A stretch of DNA of 64,000 nt from Rhodobacterales bacterium LSUCC0387 (GTDB lineage: Bacteria; Pseudomonadota; Alphaproteobacteria; Rhodobacterales; Rhodobacteraceae), in NCBI GenBank assembly GCA_015689775.1, contig WVSR01000001.1:310001-374000 (forward strand), written 5' to 3'. Numbering within the stretch: position 1 is the stretch's first letter; each line of letters starts with the position of its first letter. Of this stretch, positions 54,296 to 63,752 are shown one piece after another. A program made the position numbers and the translations under genes. The notes below the pieces were generated by a model, which saw only the letters and a list, made by a program, of their open reading frames with translations, was not told the origin of the DNA and did no database searches.

Positions 54296-56554
54296 TTAGG
54301 ATTTTTGCTTTTTCAATTTGCGCAGTTTACGCTTTTTGGCTTCAGATTGGCCCGATCTGCGCCCGACAAAGCCGCGCTTGCCGCGTTTGCCGCCCGTGTT
54401 GGGGCGGTGTTGCGTGCCGTGAATTTCTAGTAGCTCAAGACCGATGCCGCCTGTGACGGGCAAGGCCTCCGTCAGGCGCACCAAGACGCGATCCCCAATG
54501 CCTAAGGTTAAACCCGTATCCGCACCCATCAATGTCTGGGTGTCTGCATCAAAATGGAAAAACTCGCGGCCCAAGCTGCGCACGGGCAATAAGCCGTCTG
54601 CGCCTGTTTCGTCCAGTTTCACAAAGGCACCGAACCGCGCCACACCTGAAATGCGACCTGTGAATTCCGCCCCCACGCGATCCTTGAGATAGGCGGCCAG
54701 ATAACGGTCGGTCGTGTCTCGCTCGGCCACCATCGCGCGGCGCTCAGCTTCGGAGATTTGTTTGGCGGTGGCATCTAGCGTTTCGATATCTTCGGCGCTC
54801 AAGCCATCCTTGCCAAATCCGTGAGACGAGATCAGCGCCCGATGCACGATCAAATCTGCATAACGGCGAATGGGGGATGTGAAATGGGCATAAGCCCGCA
54901 GAGCAAGGCCAAAATGGCCAAAATTTTCGGGGTGGTAATAGGCCTGCTGCATTGAGCGCAAGGTTGAGATATTGATCAGCTCATCGTGATCCGTCCCCTC
55001 GGCCTGCGCCAAAAGTGCATTGAGATGACGGGTCATGAACACCTGACCTTTTGCCAAAACAAACCCCGCTGTGGCGGCCGTCTCGCGCAAAGCGTCCAGC
55101 TTGTCGGGATCGGGTTCTTCGTGAACGCGGAACAACAGTGGCGATTTTTTCGCAATCAAAGTTTCAGCTGCTGCGACATTGGCCAGAACCATGAATTCTT
55201 CAATCAGGCGATGCGCGTCTAGCCTGTCGCGGAAGGCCACGCTTTCAACCTCGCCTTCTTCGGAGAGAATGATACGCCGCTCTGGAAGATCAAGGTCAAG
55301 CGGTTGGCGGCGCGCCCGTGCCGTTATGAGTGCCTCATAAGCCGCAAAGAGGGGCGCGATGACGGGCTCCATCAAAGCCTCGCAACGCGGGGTTGGGGCG
55401 CCGTCTTGGGCGGCCTGCGCCTCTTCGTAGGACAGAGATGCGACCGAGCGCATAAGCCCGCGATGAAAGCTTTGCGCCTTTTTCTCACCCATTGCATCAA
55501 TGACCATGCGCACGGCAAGACAGGGGCGCAAAACGCCTTCATGCAAAGAGCAAAGATCCCCCGACAGTCGGTCAGGCAGCATCGGCACAACGCGATCTGG
55601 GAAATAGGCAGAATTGCCGCGCTTTTTTGCCTCGCGATCAAGCTCACTGCCCGCGCGCACATAATGCGCGACATCGGCAATCGCGACCCAGATGACATGA
55701 CCGCCTTTGTTCTTCGGGTCAGGGTCTGCATGCGCATAGCACGCATCATCATGGTCGCGCGCGTCTGAGGGGTCGATGGTCACGAAAGGCAGATTGGTTA
55801 AATCTTCGCGACCTGATTTTGACGCTGGTTTGGCTTTGTCAGCCTCTGCGATGACCTCGTCTGGGAAATTATCACGCAGCCCATGTTCATGGATTGCAAT
55901 AAGGCTGACCGCCTTCGGCGCGGTTGGATCGCCGAGCCGTGTCACGATGCGCGCCCGCGGCAGGCCCATGCGGGACTTTGGCCCTGCAAGCTCTGCCTCG
56001 ACCAACTCGCCATCTTTTGCGGATAAGGTGGCATCCGAGGCCACGCGCCATTCTTTGTCTGAGCCTTTGGTGACGGGCAAAATACGCCCACCTTCCGAGG
56101 TCGTGCGGAAAATACCAATGAATTTGCGGGGATTGGTGCCGATGCGCCGAATGAGGCGCGCGAGGTAACCGTGATCTTCGCCATGAACCTCTTGCAAACG
56201 AGCAAGGATACGGTCGCCTTCACTCAAGGCATGATCAGCCTCACGGGGAACATATAGAATTTTTGGCGCGTCCCCCTCGCCCTGCCATTCCATCGGACGG
56301 CAGAATTGATCCCCTGCGCTATCTTCGGCCAAAACTGTCAGGATGGCCACGGGTGGTAATTTATCGGGGTTGGCATAGGTTTTCTTGGCACGGCGCAGAT
56401 GGCCTTCTTCCTCAAGCTCTTTGAGAAGGCGCTTGAGATCAATACGCACTGCCCCTTTGATACCAAAAGCCTTCGCGATATCGCGTTTTGAACTGGCATG
56501 TGGATGATCGGAAATCCATTGTAGAATTTCGTTTTTTGATGGGATTGCGCTCAT
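54296..56554 (-). CDS. rnr: Ribonuclease R
   Basis: RNase R degrades structured RNA from the 3' end. The 752-residue protein has an N-terminal winged helix (AKAFGIKGAVRIDLKRLL), a cold-shock-like part, the RNB catalytic motif IDPSDARDHDDAC near residue 265, and an S1 domain near the end (FTGRISGVARFGAFVKL). A basic tail (KKRKLRKLKKQKS) closes it. It is a single gene between the transglycosylase and cca. Confidence 0.96.
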   Translation of the reverse strand: MSAIPSKNEILQWISDHPHASSKRDIAKAFGIKGAVRIDLKRLLKELEEEGHLRRAKKTYANPDKLPPVAILTVLAEDSAGDQFCRPMEWQGEGDAPKILYVPREADHALSEGDRILARLQEVHGEDHGYLARLIRRIGTNPRKFIGIFRTTSEGGRILPVTKGSDKEWRVASDATLSAKDGELVEAELAGPKSRMGLPRARIVTRLGDPTAPKAVSLIAIHEHGLRDNFPDEVIAEADKAKPASKSGREDLTNLPFVTIDPSDARDHDDACYAHADPDPKNKGGHVIWVAIADVAHYVRAGSELDREAKKRGNSAYFPDRVVPMLPDRLSGDLCSLHEGVLRPCLAVRMVIDAMGEKKAQSFHRGLMRSVASLSYEEAQAAQDGAPTPRCEALMEPVIAPLFAAYEALITARARRQPLDLDLPERRIILSEEGEVESVAFRDRLDAHRLIEEFMVLANVAAAETLIAKKSPLLFRVHEEPDPDKLDALRETAATAGFVLAKGQVFMTRHLNALLAQAEGTDHDELINISTLRSMQQAYYHPENFGHFGLALRAYAHFTSPIRRYADLIVHRALISSHGFGKDGLSAEDIETLDATAKQISEAERRAMVAERDTTDRYLAAYLKDRVGAEFTGRISGVARFGAFVKLDETGADGLLPVRSLGREFFHFDADTQTLMGADTGLTLGIGDRVLVRLTEALPVTGGIGLELLEIHGTQHRPNTGGKRGKRGFVGRRSGQSEAKKRKLRKLKKQKS

Positions 56555-56598
56555 GGCACTGCCCTAGCATGGTGCGGGCCTGCCGTCATGGGGTAATC

Positions 56599-57765
56599 TT
56601 AAAGCGCCAGAAGATCGCTGCGGGTCAGGCGAAAGCCTGAGGCAATCCAACGTGCTTCCAACTTCGCAAGGGTTTTGCCCAAGTCTGGCCCCTGCAACTT
56701 TGGCATGAGATCGGCTGCACGAATTGGAAACTCTGCCTGTGCGCCCAATGTTGCGGCGGCCCATTCAGAGAGATCAAGCGGAGTTTCAAGGAAGGCATGG
56801 CGCAGCATCAGCGCCGCGTGGGCCACTGTCTCACCATGGCGATAGCCCAATTCTGCGCCCGCCATGTAGCCCGTAGCTGTCTCGCGCAAAACTGCCACAT
56901 TTTGGGTCATAGATTTGGACAGACGGAGTTCCGTTTGCAGATCTTCACCCCCAATTGCGGCAAGCCTAAGGGTGGGGTCAGGTGCAAAGCCGTGCTCCGC
57001 CTCAAAATGTAAAAGTGGCCCTAAGGCGCGCAGATTTGCGCCTGTAATGCAGTGGTACAAAATTCCCGTTTGCTCCATCGCGGCCAAGGCGGGGGCGGGG
57101 TTTTCGGCGCCGAGAAGCTTGATCATCTCTGCCCCAATCCGTTCGCGAGACAACTGGTTTAGCCCATCTGCCAGTGCCGCACAGGCCGCAAGTATGTCGG
57201 GATCAAATCCAGCTTTTGGCGGTGCATAGTGTGCATGAAATCGGAAGAAGCGTAAAATACGAAGATAATCCTCACGGATGCGTTGAGGCGCTGACCCAAT
57301 AAAGCGCAACAGACCCTTGCGCAGATCGTCCACGCCTTGGCCCGTGGGGTCAGATATTGTACCGTCTGCATCAACATAGAGCGCGTTGATCGTGAAATCC
57401 CGCCGCATGGCATCCTCGGTCAGGCTTCTGCCAAAGGCTACAGTCGCATGGCGGCCATGGGCTGCGACATCGCGGCGAAAGCTGGTCACTTCATAACTTT
57501 GCCCCGATAGGATCAGGGTTACGGTACCGTGTTCAACACCAGTTTCCACGCATTTTACGGAGGCCGCTTGCGCCAATTCGATCACCTGCTGTGGGGTTGC
57601 ATCTGTGGCGATATCAATATCTCCCACCGCGTGACCCATCAGGTGATTGCGCACCGCACCCCCCACAACACAGGCTTGGTGGCCTGCATCGTTCAAAAGT
57701 GCCAAGGCCGCTTGCGTGGTGCTATTGGAAAGCCAATCTGCGGATATGATGGGGGATTGGCTCAT
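56599..57765 (-). CDS. cca: CCA tRNA nucleotidyltransferase / poly(A) polymerase family
   Basis: This 388-residue protein has the nucleotidyltransferase start CVVGGAVRNHLMG with GDIDIATDATP, then RRDFTINALYVD and the RNA-binding RIREDYLRILRFFRFHA. The ATG at 57765 (MSQSPIISADW) overlaps the upstream Nudix stop by 4 bp. It adds CCA to tRNA ends or acts in polyadenylation; sequence alone does not separate them. Confidence 0.92.
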   Translation of the reverse strand: MSQSPIISADWLSNSTTQAALALLNDAGHQACVVGGAVRNHLMGHAVGDIDIATDATPQQVIELAQAASVKCVETGVEHGTVTLILSGQSYEVTSFRRDVAAHGRHATVAFGRSLTEDAMRRDFTINALYVDADGTISDPTGQGVDDLRKGLLRFIGSAPQRIREDYLRILRFFRFHAHYAPPKAGFDPDILAACAALADGLNQLSRERIGAEMIKLLGAENPAPALAAMEQTGILYHCITGANLRALGPLLHFEAEHGFAPDPTLRLAAIGGEDLQTELRLSKSMTQNVAVLRETATGYMAGAELGYRHGETVAHAALMLRHAFLETPLDLSEWAAATLGAQAEFPIRAADLMPKLQGPDLGKTLAKLEARWIASGFRLTRSDLLAL

Positions 57766-58370
57766 GTGATCCGATCCGCAAGAGATTTCAATATCCGCGC
57801 GGTCGCGCCCCAAATGTAATAGGGGCCATAGGGCACAGCATAGAATTTGCGCCACTGTCCCTGCCAGCGGCGGGCCTCGATACGGAAATTACGCGGCTCC
57901 ATCACGAAAGAAAGTGGGGCGCGAAACACTTCGTCTACTTCGTTCGCTTCTGGCTTTGCTGTGAAGGGCGCGGTGATTTCAGACAAGATCGGGGTGATCA
58001 GATAGCCCGTGACTGTTTCATGCGGCAACAGATGGGACAGCACATTGACCTGTGCCGCAGGCAGACCGATTTCCTCATGCGCCTCGCGCAGGGCCGTGTG
58101 ATCTAGGCTAGCATCGGTTTCGTCCTGCTTGCCGCCGGGGAAAGCGATTTGTCCAGGGTGATGGGCTAAATGCGAGGCGCGTTTGGTCAATACAACCTGT
58201 GGCGTGGCCCCAAAGGCTTCGATGCCGAAAAGCACAGCGGCAGGGCGCAGTTTGCGCCCCACAGGCAATTTGATGTCAGGGTTCAAATCATAATCGGAGG
58301 AGGGCTTGGCGGGCCGCTCAAGCGCCGCCATGACCTGATCTAGAGTGATCTTTCCTGCCACCCCCGCCAT
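57762..58370 (-). CDS. CoA pyrophosphatase (Nudix family)
   Basis: This 202-residue Nudix hydrolase has the box GGKQDETDASLDHTALREA-HEEIGL near residues 100-122 and the CoA-type block LTKRASHLAHHPGQIAFPGG just before it (UPF0035-like). It starts at ATG 58370 (MAGVAGKITL). It sits between hslO and cca in one operon with 4-7 bp spacings. Confidence 0.9.
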   Translation of the reverse strand: MAGVAGKITLDQVMAALERPAKPSSDYDLNPDIKLPVGRKLRPAAVLFGIEAFGATPQVVLTKRASHLAHHPGQIAFPGGKQDETDASLDHTALREAHEEIGLPAAQVNVLSHLLPHETVTGYLITPILSEITAPFTAKPEANEVDEVFRAPLSFVMEPRNFRIEARRWQGQWRKFYAVPYGPYYIWGATARILKSLADRIT

Positions 58371-58377
58371 TGGCCCT

Positions 58378-59379
58378 TTACGCCTCTGGCACGGGTTTTG
58401 TCGCCTCGAACCCAAGGGTTTTGGGATCGAATTCATAATGCGCCCCGCAGAATTGGCAATCGGCCAATACCTGCCCGTCTTCCGTGGTCATATGCGCGAT
58501 ATCTTTGGCCGAATAGATCGACAGGCTTTGACGCACCCGCGCCTCTGAACAGGTGCAGCCAAACCGCACAGGTAGCGGATCAAAGACGCGTGGAGATTCC
58601 TCATGGAAGAGGTGCAGCAAGAGATCAGTCGGGCTCAGAGAGGGGCCAATCAATTCAAATGTGTCTACAGTATCAAGAAGGATATTGGCGCGGTTCCAAT
58701 TCTCGCCCTCATCCTCATTGAGAAGATCGGTCGCTGCCAAAAGCCCCGCTTCGCCTGATCCGCCTTCGCTAGTGACACATGGGCTGGCTTTGGGCATATG
58801 CTGCAGCATCACGCCGCCTGCGCGCCAGTTCTCCCCCTCCTGCCCTGGAGTGGAGGAGCGACCATAGCCCAACATAAACCGTGTCGGTAATTGTTCGGAT
58901 TGTGCGAAATAAGCCTCAGCGCAGCCGCGCAAGGCATCGCCCGTGAGGGGGGTGATGCCCTGGTAAGGCGCGCTGCCCGTGCCTTGATCCAACAGAAGTG
59001 CGAAATAGCCTTTGCCCGTCTGTGGGAAGGGTGCCGCGCTGTTGTTAAATTTGTCTTTGTCATAACTCGCATAGGCGCGGATGCGGGCGGGTTTCCCTTC
59101 GCCCTCAGGGGCGTAAAAGTCTGTCGCAATCAAACGCAACGGGCCATCACCGCGCAATTGCAGCGACAATTTCCAACGCAGTTTTATGGTCTGTCCGATC
59201 AAGGCAGTCAAAAGCACCATCTCGGCCACCATAGCCTCGACACCTGAGGGGTAATCATGTTGGTTGAGAATTTGATCCAGCGTCTGATCCAGGCGCACCA
59301 CGCGCCCCCGAATATCGGAAGCATCTAATTGAAATGGTAAAACCACATCATCCCAAGCGGCATCCGCGCCAACATTCAT
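58378..59379 (-). CDS. hslO: Hsp33 redox-regulated chaperone
   Basis: Hsp33 is a cytoplasmic holdase switched on by oxidation. Zinc cysteines are GCTCSEARV and CQFCGAHYEF (pattern CxC and CxxC). I chose ATG 59379 (MNVGADAAWDDVVLPFQLD), preceded by AAGGA; a frame to 59433 adds 18 residues. The protein has about 333 residues. It is first in the operon hslO-nudix-cca. Confidence 0.93.
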   Translation of the reverse strand: MNVGADAAWDDVVLPFQLDASDIRGRVVRLDQTLDQILNQHDYPSGVEAMVAEMVLLTALIGQTIKLRWKLSLQLRGDGPLRLIATDFYAPEGEGKPARIRAYASYDKDKFNNSAAPFPQTGKGYFALLLDQGTGSAPYQGITPLTGDALRGCAEAYFAQSEQLPTRFMLGYGRSSTPGQEGENWRAGGVMLQHMPKASPCVTSEGGSGEAGLLAATDLLNEDEGENWNRANILLDTVDTFELIGPSLSPTDLLLHLFHEESPRVFDPLPVRFGCTCSEARVRQSLSIYSAKDIAHMTTEDGQVLADCQFCGAHYEFDPKTLGFEATKPVPEA

Positions 59380-59529
59380 TCTCTTACGTCCTTCGCTTAA
59401 AATTATCGCGCTTTTTTGTGCAGGGTCAGCCAAAGGTTGAGCCCCGTCAACCGCAGTCTGCTTTCATATAGGTCATCCAAGGGCAAGACCTAAACCACGC
59501 TTCGGGCCGCAAAGCCGCCATTCGTCTAC

Positions 59530-59890
59530 CATAATCTTGGCAAATTTCGATGGTCATTTACGGGCCATAATTTTGTTTTGTCTGGATCTTTTCTTGAATC
59601 GATGTCGATGCAATCACCAATTGTGGCCTCTGATACGATCCCCGTGCGTGAGATCGTCAAGGATGACAAAACAGGGCTTATCTTGCATTTCTTGGACCCT
59701 GAAGAGATCCCCGAAAAGGCGATCCAACTTTTGTCGGATTACAAACCCGGTGAGAGGCTCGGCAAGGCCGCTGACGCCCATGTAGTGAAGTCCTATGACT
59801 TTAAAACAAGTCTACCCGCCCCAGCATGTGCGCCAGATCAATGCGCTTGTTCCAAAGGCCAAAGCGATAGCGCTGCCCAAAAGCAAATAG
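59530..59890 (+). pseudogene. C-terminal remnant of a GT4-type glycosyltransferase, frameshifted
   Basis: The frame around 59578-59800 reads VLSGSFLESMSMQSPIVASD, then PVREIVKDDKTGLI, RLGKAADAHVVKSYDFK. This is the C-terminal part of a GT4 glycosyltransferase (family: LLEAMA...IVASDTPPVREV). At about 59800 (GACTTTAAAACAAG) a one-base shift is needed to go on with QVYPPQHVRQINALVPKAK and a stop at 59888-59890. The N-terminal half is missing. It lies just upstream of galE. The preceding 59380-59529 shows nothing clear. Confidence 0.75.
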
Positions 59891-59965
59891 CGATCTTGGG
59901 TTTGACCGCGCGGGTGTTTTCTGACAGCAGGGTTGACAATACCGCAGTTTCCGCACGGGTAATCC

Positions 59966-60979
59966 ATGGCAGAGCAAATTCTGGTAACAGGTGGGGCGGG
60001 CTATATTGGCTCGCATGTTGTGGTCGCTTTGCATGAGGCGGGCTATACCCCCGTCATATTCGATAATTTTAATAACGCCCGCCGCGATGTGCCTATGCGT
60101 TTGGCACAGATTATGGGCAGGGCCCCAAGCATTATCGAAGGGGATATTCGTGACGGCGCCTGTCTTGATCAGGCCTTTCAGGCACATGAATTTGCAGGGG
60201 TGATACATTTGGCCGCCCACAAAGCGGTGGGCGAAAGCGTTGCCAAGCCATTGGCGTATTTTGACAATAACGTGAGTGGTTTTTTGAACTTGCTAGGCGC
60301 GATGGAGCGGGCGGGGTGTAAGTGCCTTGTGTTTTCGTCATCCGCCACCGTTTATGGTGAGCCTGATGAAACCCCAACGCCCGAAACTGCGCCGCGCCGC
60401 GCGATGAACCCTTACGGGCGCACCAAAATTATCTGCGAAGAGATGTTGCAGGATCTCTGCGCGGCTGATCCAGAGTGGGCCGTGGGTGTTTTGCGTTATT
60501 TCAACCCTGCTGGGGCGCATGGCTCGGCGTTGATTGGCGAAGACCCAACGGATATCCCGAACAATCTGATGCCTTACATTGCCAAGGTAGCCACGGGCGA
60601 ACTGGCAAAAATCTCAGTTTTTGGAAATGATTATGACACGCCCGATGGCACGGGCGTTCGGGATTACATCCATGTTGAAGATTTGGCAGAAGGACATGTT
60701 CTGTCCTTAGCGCAGTTGCGGCATGGGCATGGGCATTTGGTTAATCTTGGGACAGGGCGGGGTTACTCGGTGTTAGAAATGATCGCTGCTTACCAGCGCG
60801 CCACGAACCGCCATTTACCCTATGAGATTGTCGCACGCCGCGAGGGGGATGTGCCAATTTATTGTGCCAAAACAGAAAAAGCCCGCGATCTGCTTGGATT
60901 TGAAGCAAAGCGTGGGCTTGATGATATGTGCGCTAGTTCATGGGCATGGATGCAGGCCCAAGAGCGCGGGAAAGATTAA
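59966..60979 (+). CDS. galE: UDP-glucose 4-epimerase
   Basis: GalE interconverts UDP-glucose and UDP-galactose. This 337-residue SDR protein has the NAD motif GGAGYIGSH, the catalytic region [11 protein letters not shown] and YGRTK, and RYFNPAGAH. It is intact although the glycosyltransferase in front of it and a glf-like gene elsewhere are decayed. It overlaps the convergent argG stop by 4 bp. Confidence 0.96.
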   Translation: MAEQILVTGGAGYIGSHVVVALHEAGYTPVIFDNFNNARRDVPMRLAQIMGRAPSIIEGDIRDGACLDQAFQAHEFAGVIHLAAHKAVGESVAKPLAYFDNNVSGFLNLLGAMERAGCKCLVFSSSATVYGEPDETPTPETAPRRAMNPYGRTKIICEEMLQDLCAADPEWAVGVLRYFNPAGAHGSALIGEDPTDIPNNLMPYIAKVATGELAKISVFGNDYDTPDGTGVRDYIHVEDLAEGHVLSLAQLRHGHGHLVNLGTGRGYSVLEMIAAYQRATNRHLPYEIVARREGDVPIYCAKTEKARDLLGFEAKRGLDDMCASSWAWMQAQERGKD

Positions 60980-62196
60980 CCTTTCAGGCGGCGGTTGCGC
61001 GCGGCCAATAGTTTCAACCGCAGCGCGTTCAGTTGGATAAAGCCCTGCGCATCTTTTTGGTCATAGGCGCCCGCATCCTCTTCGAAGGTCACATGAGCCT
61101 CTGAATAAAGGCTGTGATCAGACCACCGCGCCACAGTGCGTGCCGCACCTTTGTAGAGTTTGACTCGCACAGTGCCTGATACATGCTCTTGGCTTTTGTC
61201 GATCAACGCTTGTAGCATTTCGCGCTCAGGACTGAACCAAAAGCCGTTATAGATCAGTTCCGCATAACGCGGCATAATTGAATCTTTCAAATGGCCCGCG
61301 CCGCTGTCCAAGGTGATCTGTTCAATCCCACGATGGGCCTCAAGCAAAATCGTGCCACCCGGCGTTTCGTAAATGCCGCGCGATTTCATACCAACAAAGC
61401 GGTTTTCCACTAGATCAAGGCGCCCAATGCTGTGCTTACCGCCTAATTCATTGAGCTTGGTCAGGATTGTGGCGGGGCTCATTGCGGTGCCATTGATTGC
61501 AACTGCATCGCCGCGCTCAAACGTGATTTCTACCATTTCAGGCATGTCAGGCGCGTCTTCAGGATGGACGCTGCGCTGATAGACGTAATCGGGTGCTTCC
61601 TGTTCGGGGTCTTCAAGAACTTTCCCCTCAGACGAGGTATGCAAAAGGTTTGCATCAACAGAAAATGGGGCTTCGCCACGCTTGTCTCTGGAAATAGGGA
61701 TTTGATTTTTTTCCGCAAAATCTAACAATTTTGTGCGGCTGGTTAAATCCCACAACCGCCAAGGCGCAATGACTTTAATGTCTGGGTTCAGAGCGTATGC
61801 GGCCAATTCAAAGCGCACTTGGTCATTGCCCTTGCCCGTTGCTCCATGCGAGATCGCATCGGCCCCAGTGGCTTCGGCAATCTCAACCAACCGCTTGGAG
61901 ATCAGCGGGCGCGCGATGGATGTACCAAGAAGATAAAGTCCCTCGTAAAGCGCATTGGCGCGGAACATCGGGAAAACGAAGTCGCGTACAAATTCTTCGC
62001 GGAGGTCTTCAATGAAAATTTCGGACACGCCCAGCAACTCGGCCTTTTTACGTGCGGGCTCCAGTTCTTCGCCTTGACCCAGATCAGCGGTAAAAGTCAC
62101 GACCTCGCAGCCATATTCGGTCTGCAGCCATTTCAGGATGATGGATGTATCAAGACCACCTGAATAAGCGAGAACAACTTTCTTGGGCGCAGACAT
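60976..62196 (-). CDS. argG: Argininosuccinate synthase
   Basis: ArgG joins citrulline and aspartate in arginine synthesis. The 406-residue protein has the PP-loop [15 protein letters not shown] at the start, [15 protein letters not shown], and the family block [16 protein letters not shown]-like ([17 protein letters not shown]). It is a single gene; the 131-bp spacer to ilvA carries both promoters. Confidence 0.97.
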   Translation of the reverse strand: MSAPKKVVLAYSGGLDTSIILKWLQTEYGCEVVTFTADLGQGEELEPARKKAELLGVSEIFIEDLREEFVRDFVFPMFRANALYEGLYLLGTSIARPLISKRLVEIAEATGADAISHGATGKGNDQVRFELAAYALNPDIKVIAPWRLWDLTSRTKLLDFAEKNQIPISRDKRGEAPFSVDANLLHTSSEGKVLEDPEQEAPDYVYQRSVHPEDAPDMPEMVEITFERGDAVAINGTAMSPATILTKLNELGGKHSIGRLDLVENRFVGMKSRGIYETPGGTILLEAHRGIEQITLDSGAGHLKDSIMPRYAELIYNGFWFSPEREMLQALIDKSQEHVSGTVRVKLYKGAARTVARWSDHSLYSEAHVTFEEDAGAYDQKDAQGFIQLNALRLKLLAARNRRLKG

Positions 62197-62327
62197 CGTT
62201 TAGCTCCGAATTTGAAAGGGATTGGCGCGCGATAACGGGTTTTGGCGAGGGACGCAAGTTGGCGCAGTATCCGCTTGGCGCATTGCGCAGGCTAGACAGG
62301 CGGCAATCTTTAAGGCAGGCCTAGGGG

Positions 62328-63566
62328 ATGAATGATTTTCAACATAATGCCAAAGCCGCGGAACAGGCAATGCGCGCCTTGTTTGCGCCCACGCCTTTGC
62401 AGAAAAACATTTATCTGTCTGAACGCTATGGCGCAGATATTTGGCTCAAGCGCGAGGACCTTAGCCCTGTACGCTCCTATAAAATTCGAGGTGCTTTTAA
62501 CGCAATGCGCAAAGCGTTAACCGTGGATGCCACACGGCGGCAATTCGTCTGCGCCAGTGCTGGCAATCACGCACAAGGCGTGGCCTATGTCTGCCAGCAT
62601 TTTGGGGTTGAGGGTGTTATCTTCATGCCTGTCACCACGCCACAGCAGAAGATTGCCAAAACCCGTGCCTTTGGTGGTGCCAATGTACGCATTGAATTGG
62701 TTGGGGATTATTTTGATGAAACTCTGGCCGCAGCGCAGGGATTGTGCGCGCGCGAAGGCGCACATTTCCTTTCACCTTTTGACGATGAAGACGTGATTGA
62801 GGGGCAGGCTTCGGTGGCCGTTGAGATGGTTCAGCAACTAGGCCGCGCCCCGGATTGCTTGGTGCTGCCTGTGGGAGGCGGGGGGTTGTCAGCGGGTATG
62901 CTGTCCTACTTAGGGCGAGATCAGGCAGTGAACTTGGTTGAACCTGTAGGAGGCCCAAGCCTGACTGCTGCATTGGCTGAAGGTGCGCCGAAGACAGTCA
63001 AAATTGAAGATACTTTTGTTGATGGCGCAGCTGTTGCGCGGATTGGTGAAAAAACCTTTGAACGGCTCAATCATGTAAAATCAGAACATGTGCATTTGGC
63101 GCCTGAAAACCGGATCTGCGTGACGATTCAAGAGATGCTCAACATAGAAGGCATTGTGCTTGAACCTGCGGGGGCCTTGTCGATTGATGTTTTGCCTGAA
63201 ATTGCTGATGATATCGCGGGTAAATCTGTGGTTTGTGTGACCTCTGGTGGAAATTTTGATTTTGAGCGATTGCCCGAAGTAAAAGAACGCGCAATGCGGT
63301 TCTTGGGTGTTAAGAAATATTTCATCCTGCGCATGCCGCAGCGTCCAGGGGCCTTGCGCGAGTTTTTGAACCTGCTGGGGCCAGATGATGATATTGCGCG
63401 ATTTGAGTATTTGAAGAAATCAGCGCGCAATTTTGGGTCAGTTTTGATTGGGATTGAGACCAAGGATGCCGCACATTTCCCTGACCTTATGGCGCGGATT
63501 GAGGCGCGTGGATTTGCCTGTCGCGATATCACCAATGACGAGGTTTTGGCCGAATTTCTGATTTGA
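62328..63566 (+). CDS. ilvA: Threonine ammonia-lyase (threonine dehydratase)
   Basis: IlvA deaminates threonine to 2-oxobutyrate, the first step to isoleucine. The 412-residue PLP enzyme has the Lys in PVRSYKIRGAFNAM, the phosphate-binding LPVGGGGLSAGM, and a C-terminal ACT-like regulatory domain from about residue 330 (YFILRMPQRPGALREFLNLL). A CTCGGC-N5-GCCGAG hairpin at 63583-63599 follows without a T tract. Confidence 0.93.
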   Translation: MNDFQHNAKAAEQAMRALFAPTPLQKNIYLSERYGADIWLKREDLSPVRSYKIRGAFNAMRKALTVDATRRQFVCASAGNHAQGVAYVCQHFGVEGVIFMPVTTPQQKIAKTRAFGGANVRIELVGDYFDETLAAAQGLCAREGAHFLSPFDDEDVIEGQASVAVEMVQQLGRAPDCLVLPVGGGGLSAGMLSYLGRDQAVNLVEPVGGPSLTAALAEGAPKTVKIEDTFVDGAAVARIGEKTFERLNHVKSEHVHLAPENRICVTIQEMLNIEGIVLEPAGALSIDVLPEIADDIAGKSVVCVTSGGNFDFERLPEVKERAMRFLGVKKYFILRMPQRPGALREFLNLLGPDDDIARFEYLKKSARNFGSVLIGIETKDAAHFPDLMARIEARGFACRDITNDEVLAEFLI

Positions 63567-63576
63567 AAAGCTTAGT

Positions 63577-63666
63577 CTAAATCTCGGCGTTAAGCCGAGT
63601 GATATGGCGTGCCAGCGCCGCAAGACCTGTCGAAAGTAATTGCGCTATCAGGCTAGACGTGGCCAT
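63577..63666 (-). CDS. Possible 29-residue small ORF
   Basis: A minus-strand frame reads MATSSLIAQLLSTGLAALAR then HITRLNAEI and a stop. A GGAGG lies upstream but about 17 bases away, so translation is doubtful. No family is known to me. It otherwise lies in a spacer with no sign of another gene. Confidence 0.15.
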   Translation of the reverse strand: MATSSLIAQLLSTGLAALARHITRLNAEI

Positions 63667-63752
63667 GATCTATTTTCCGCCCTGACCTCCGATCTTGAGA
63701 CCTAGGCGGCTAGTTATAAATTTGTAGACGATATCTCTGCCGCAATGTTGGC

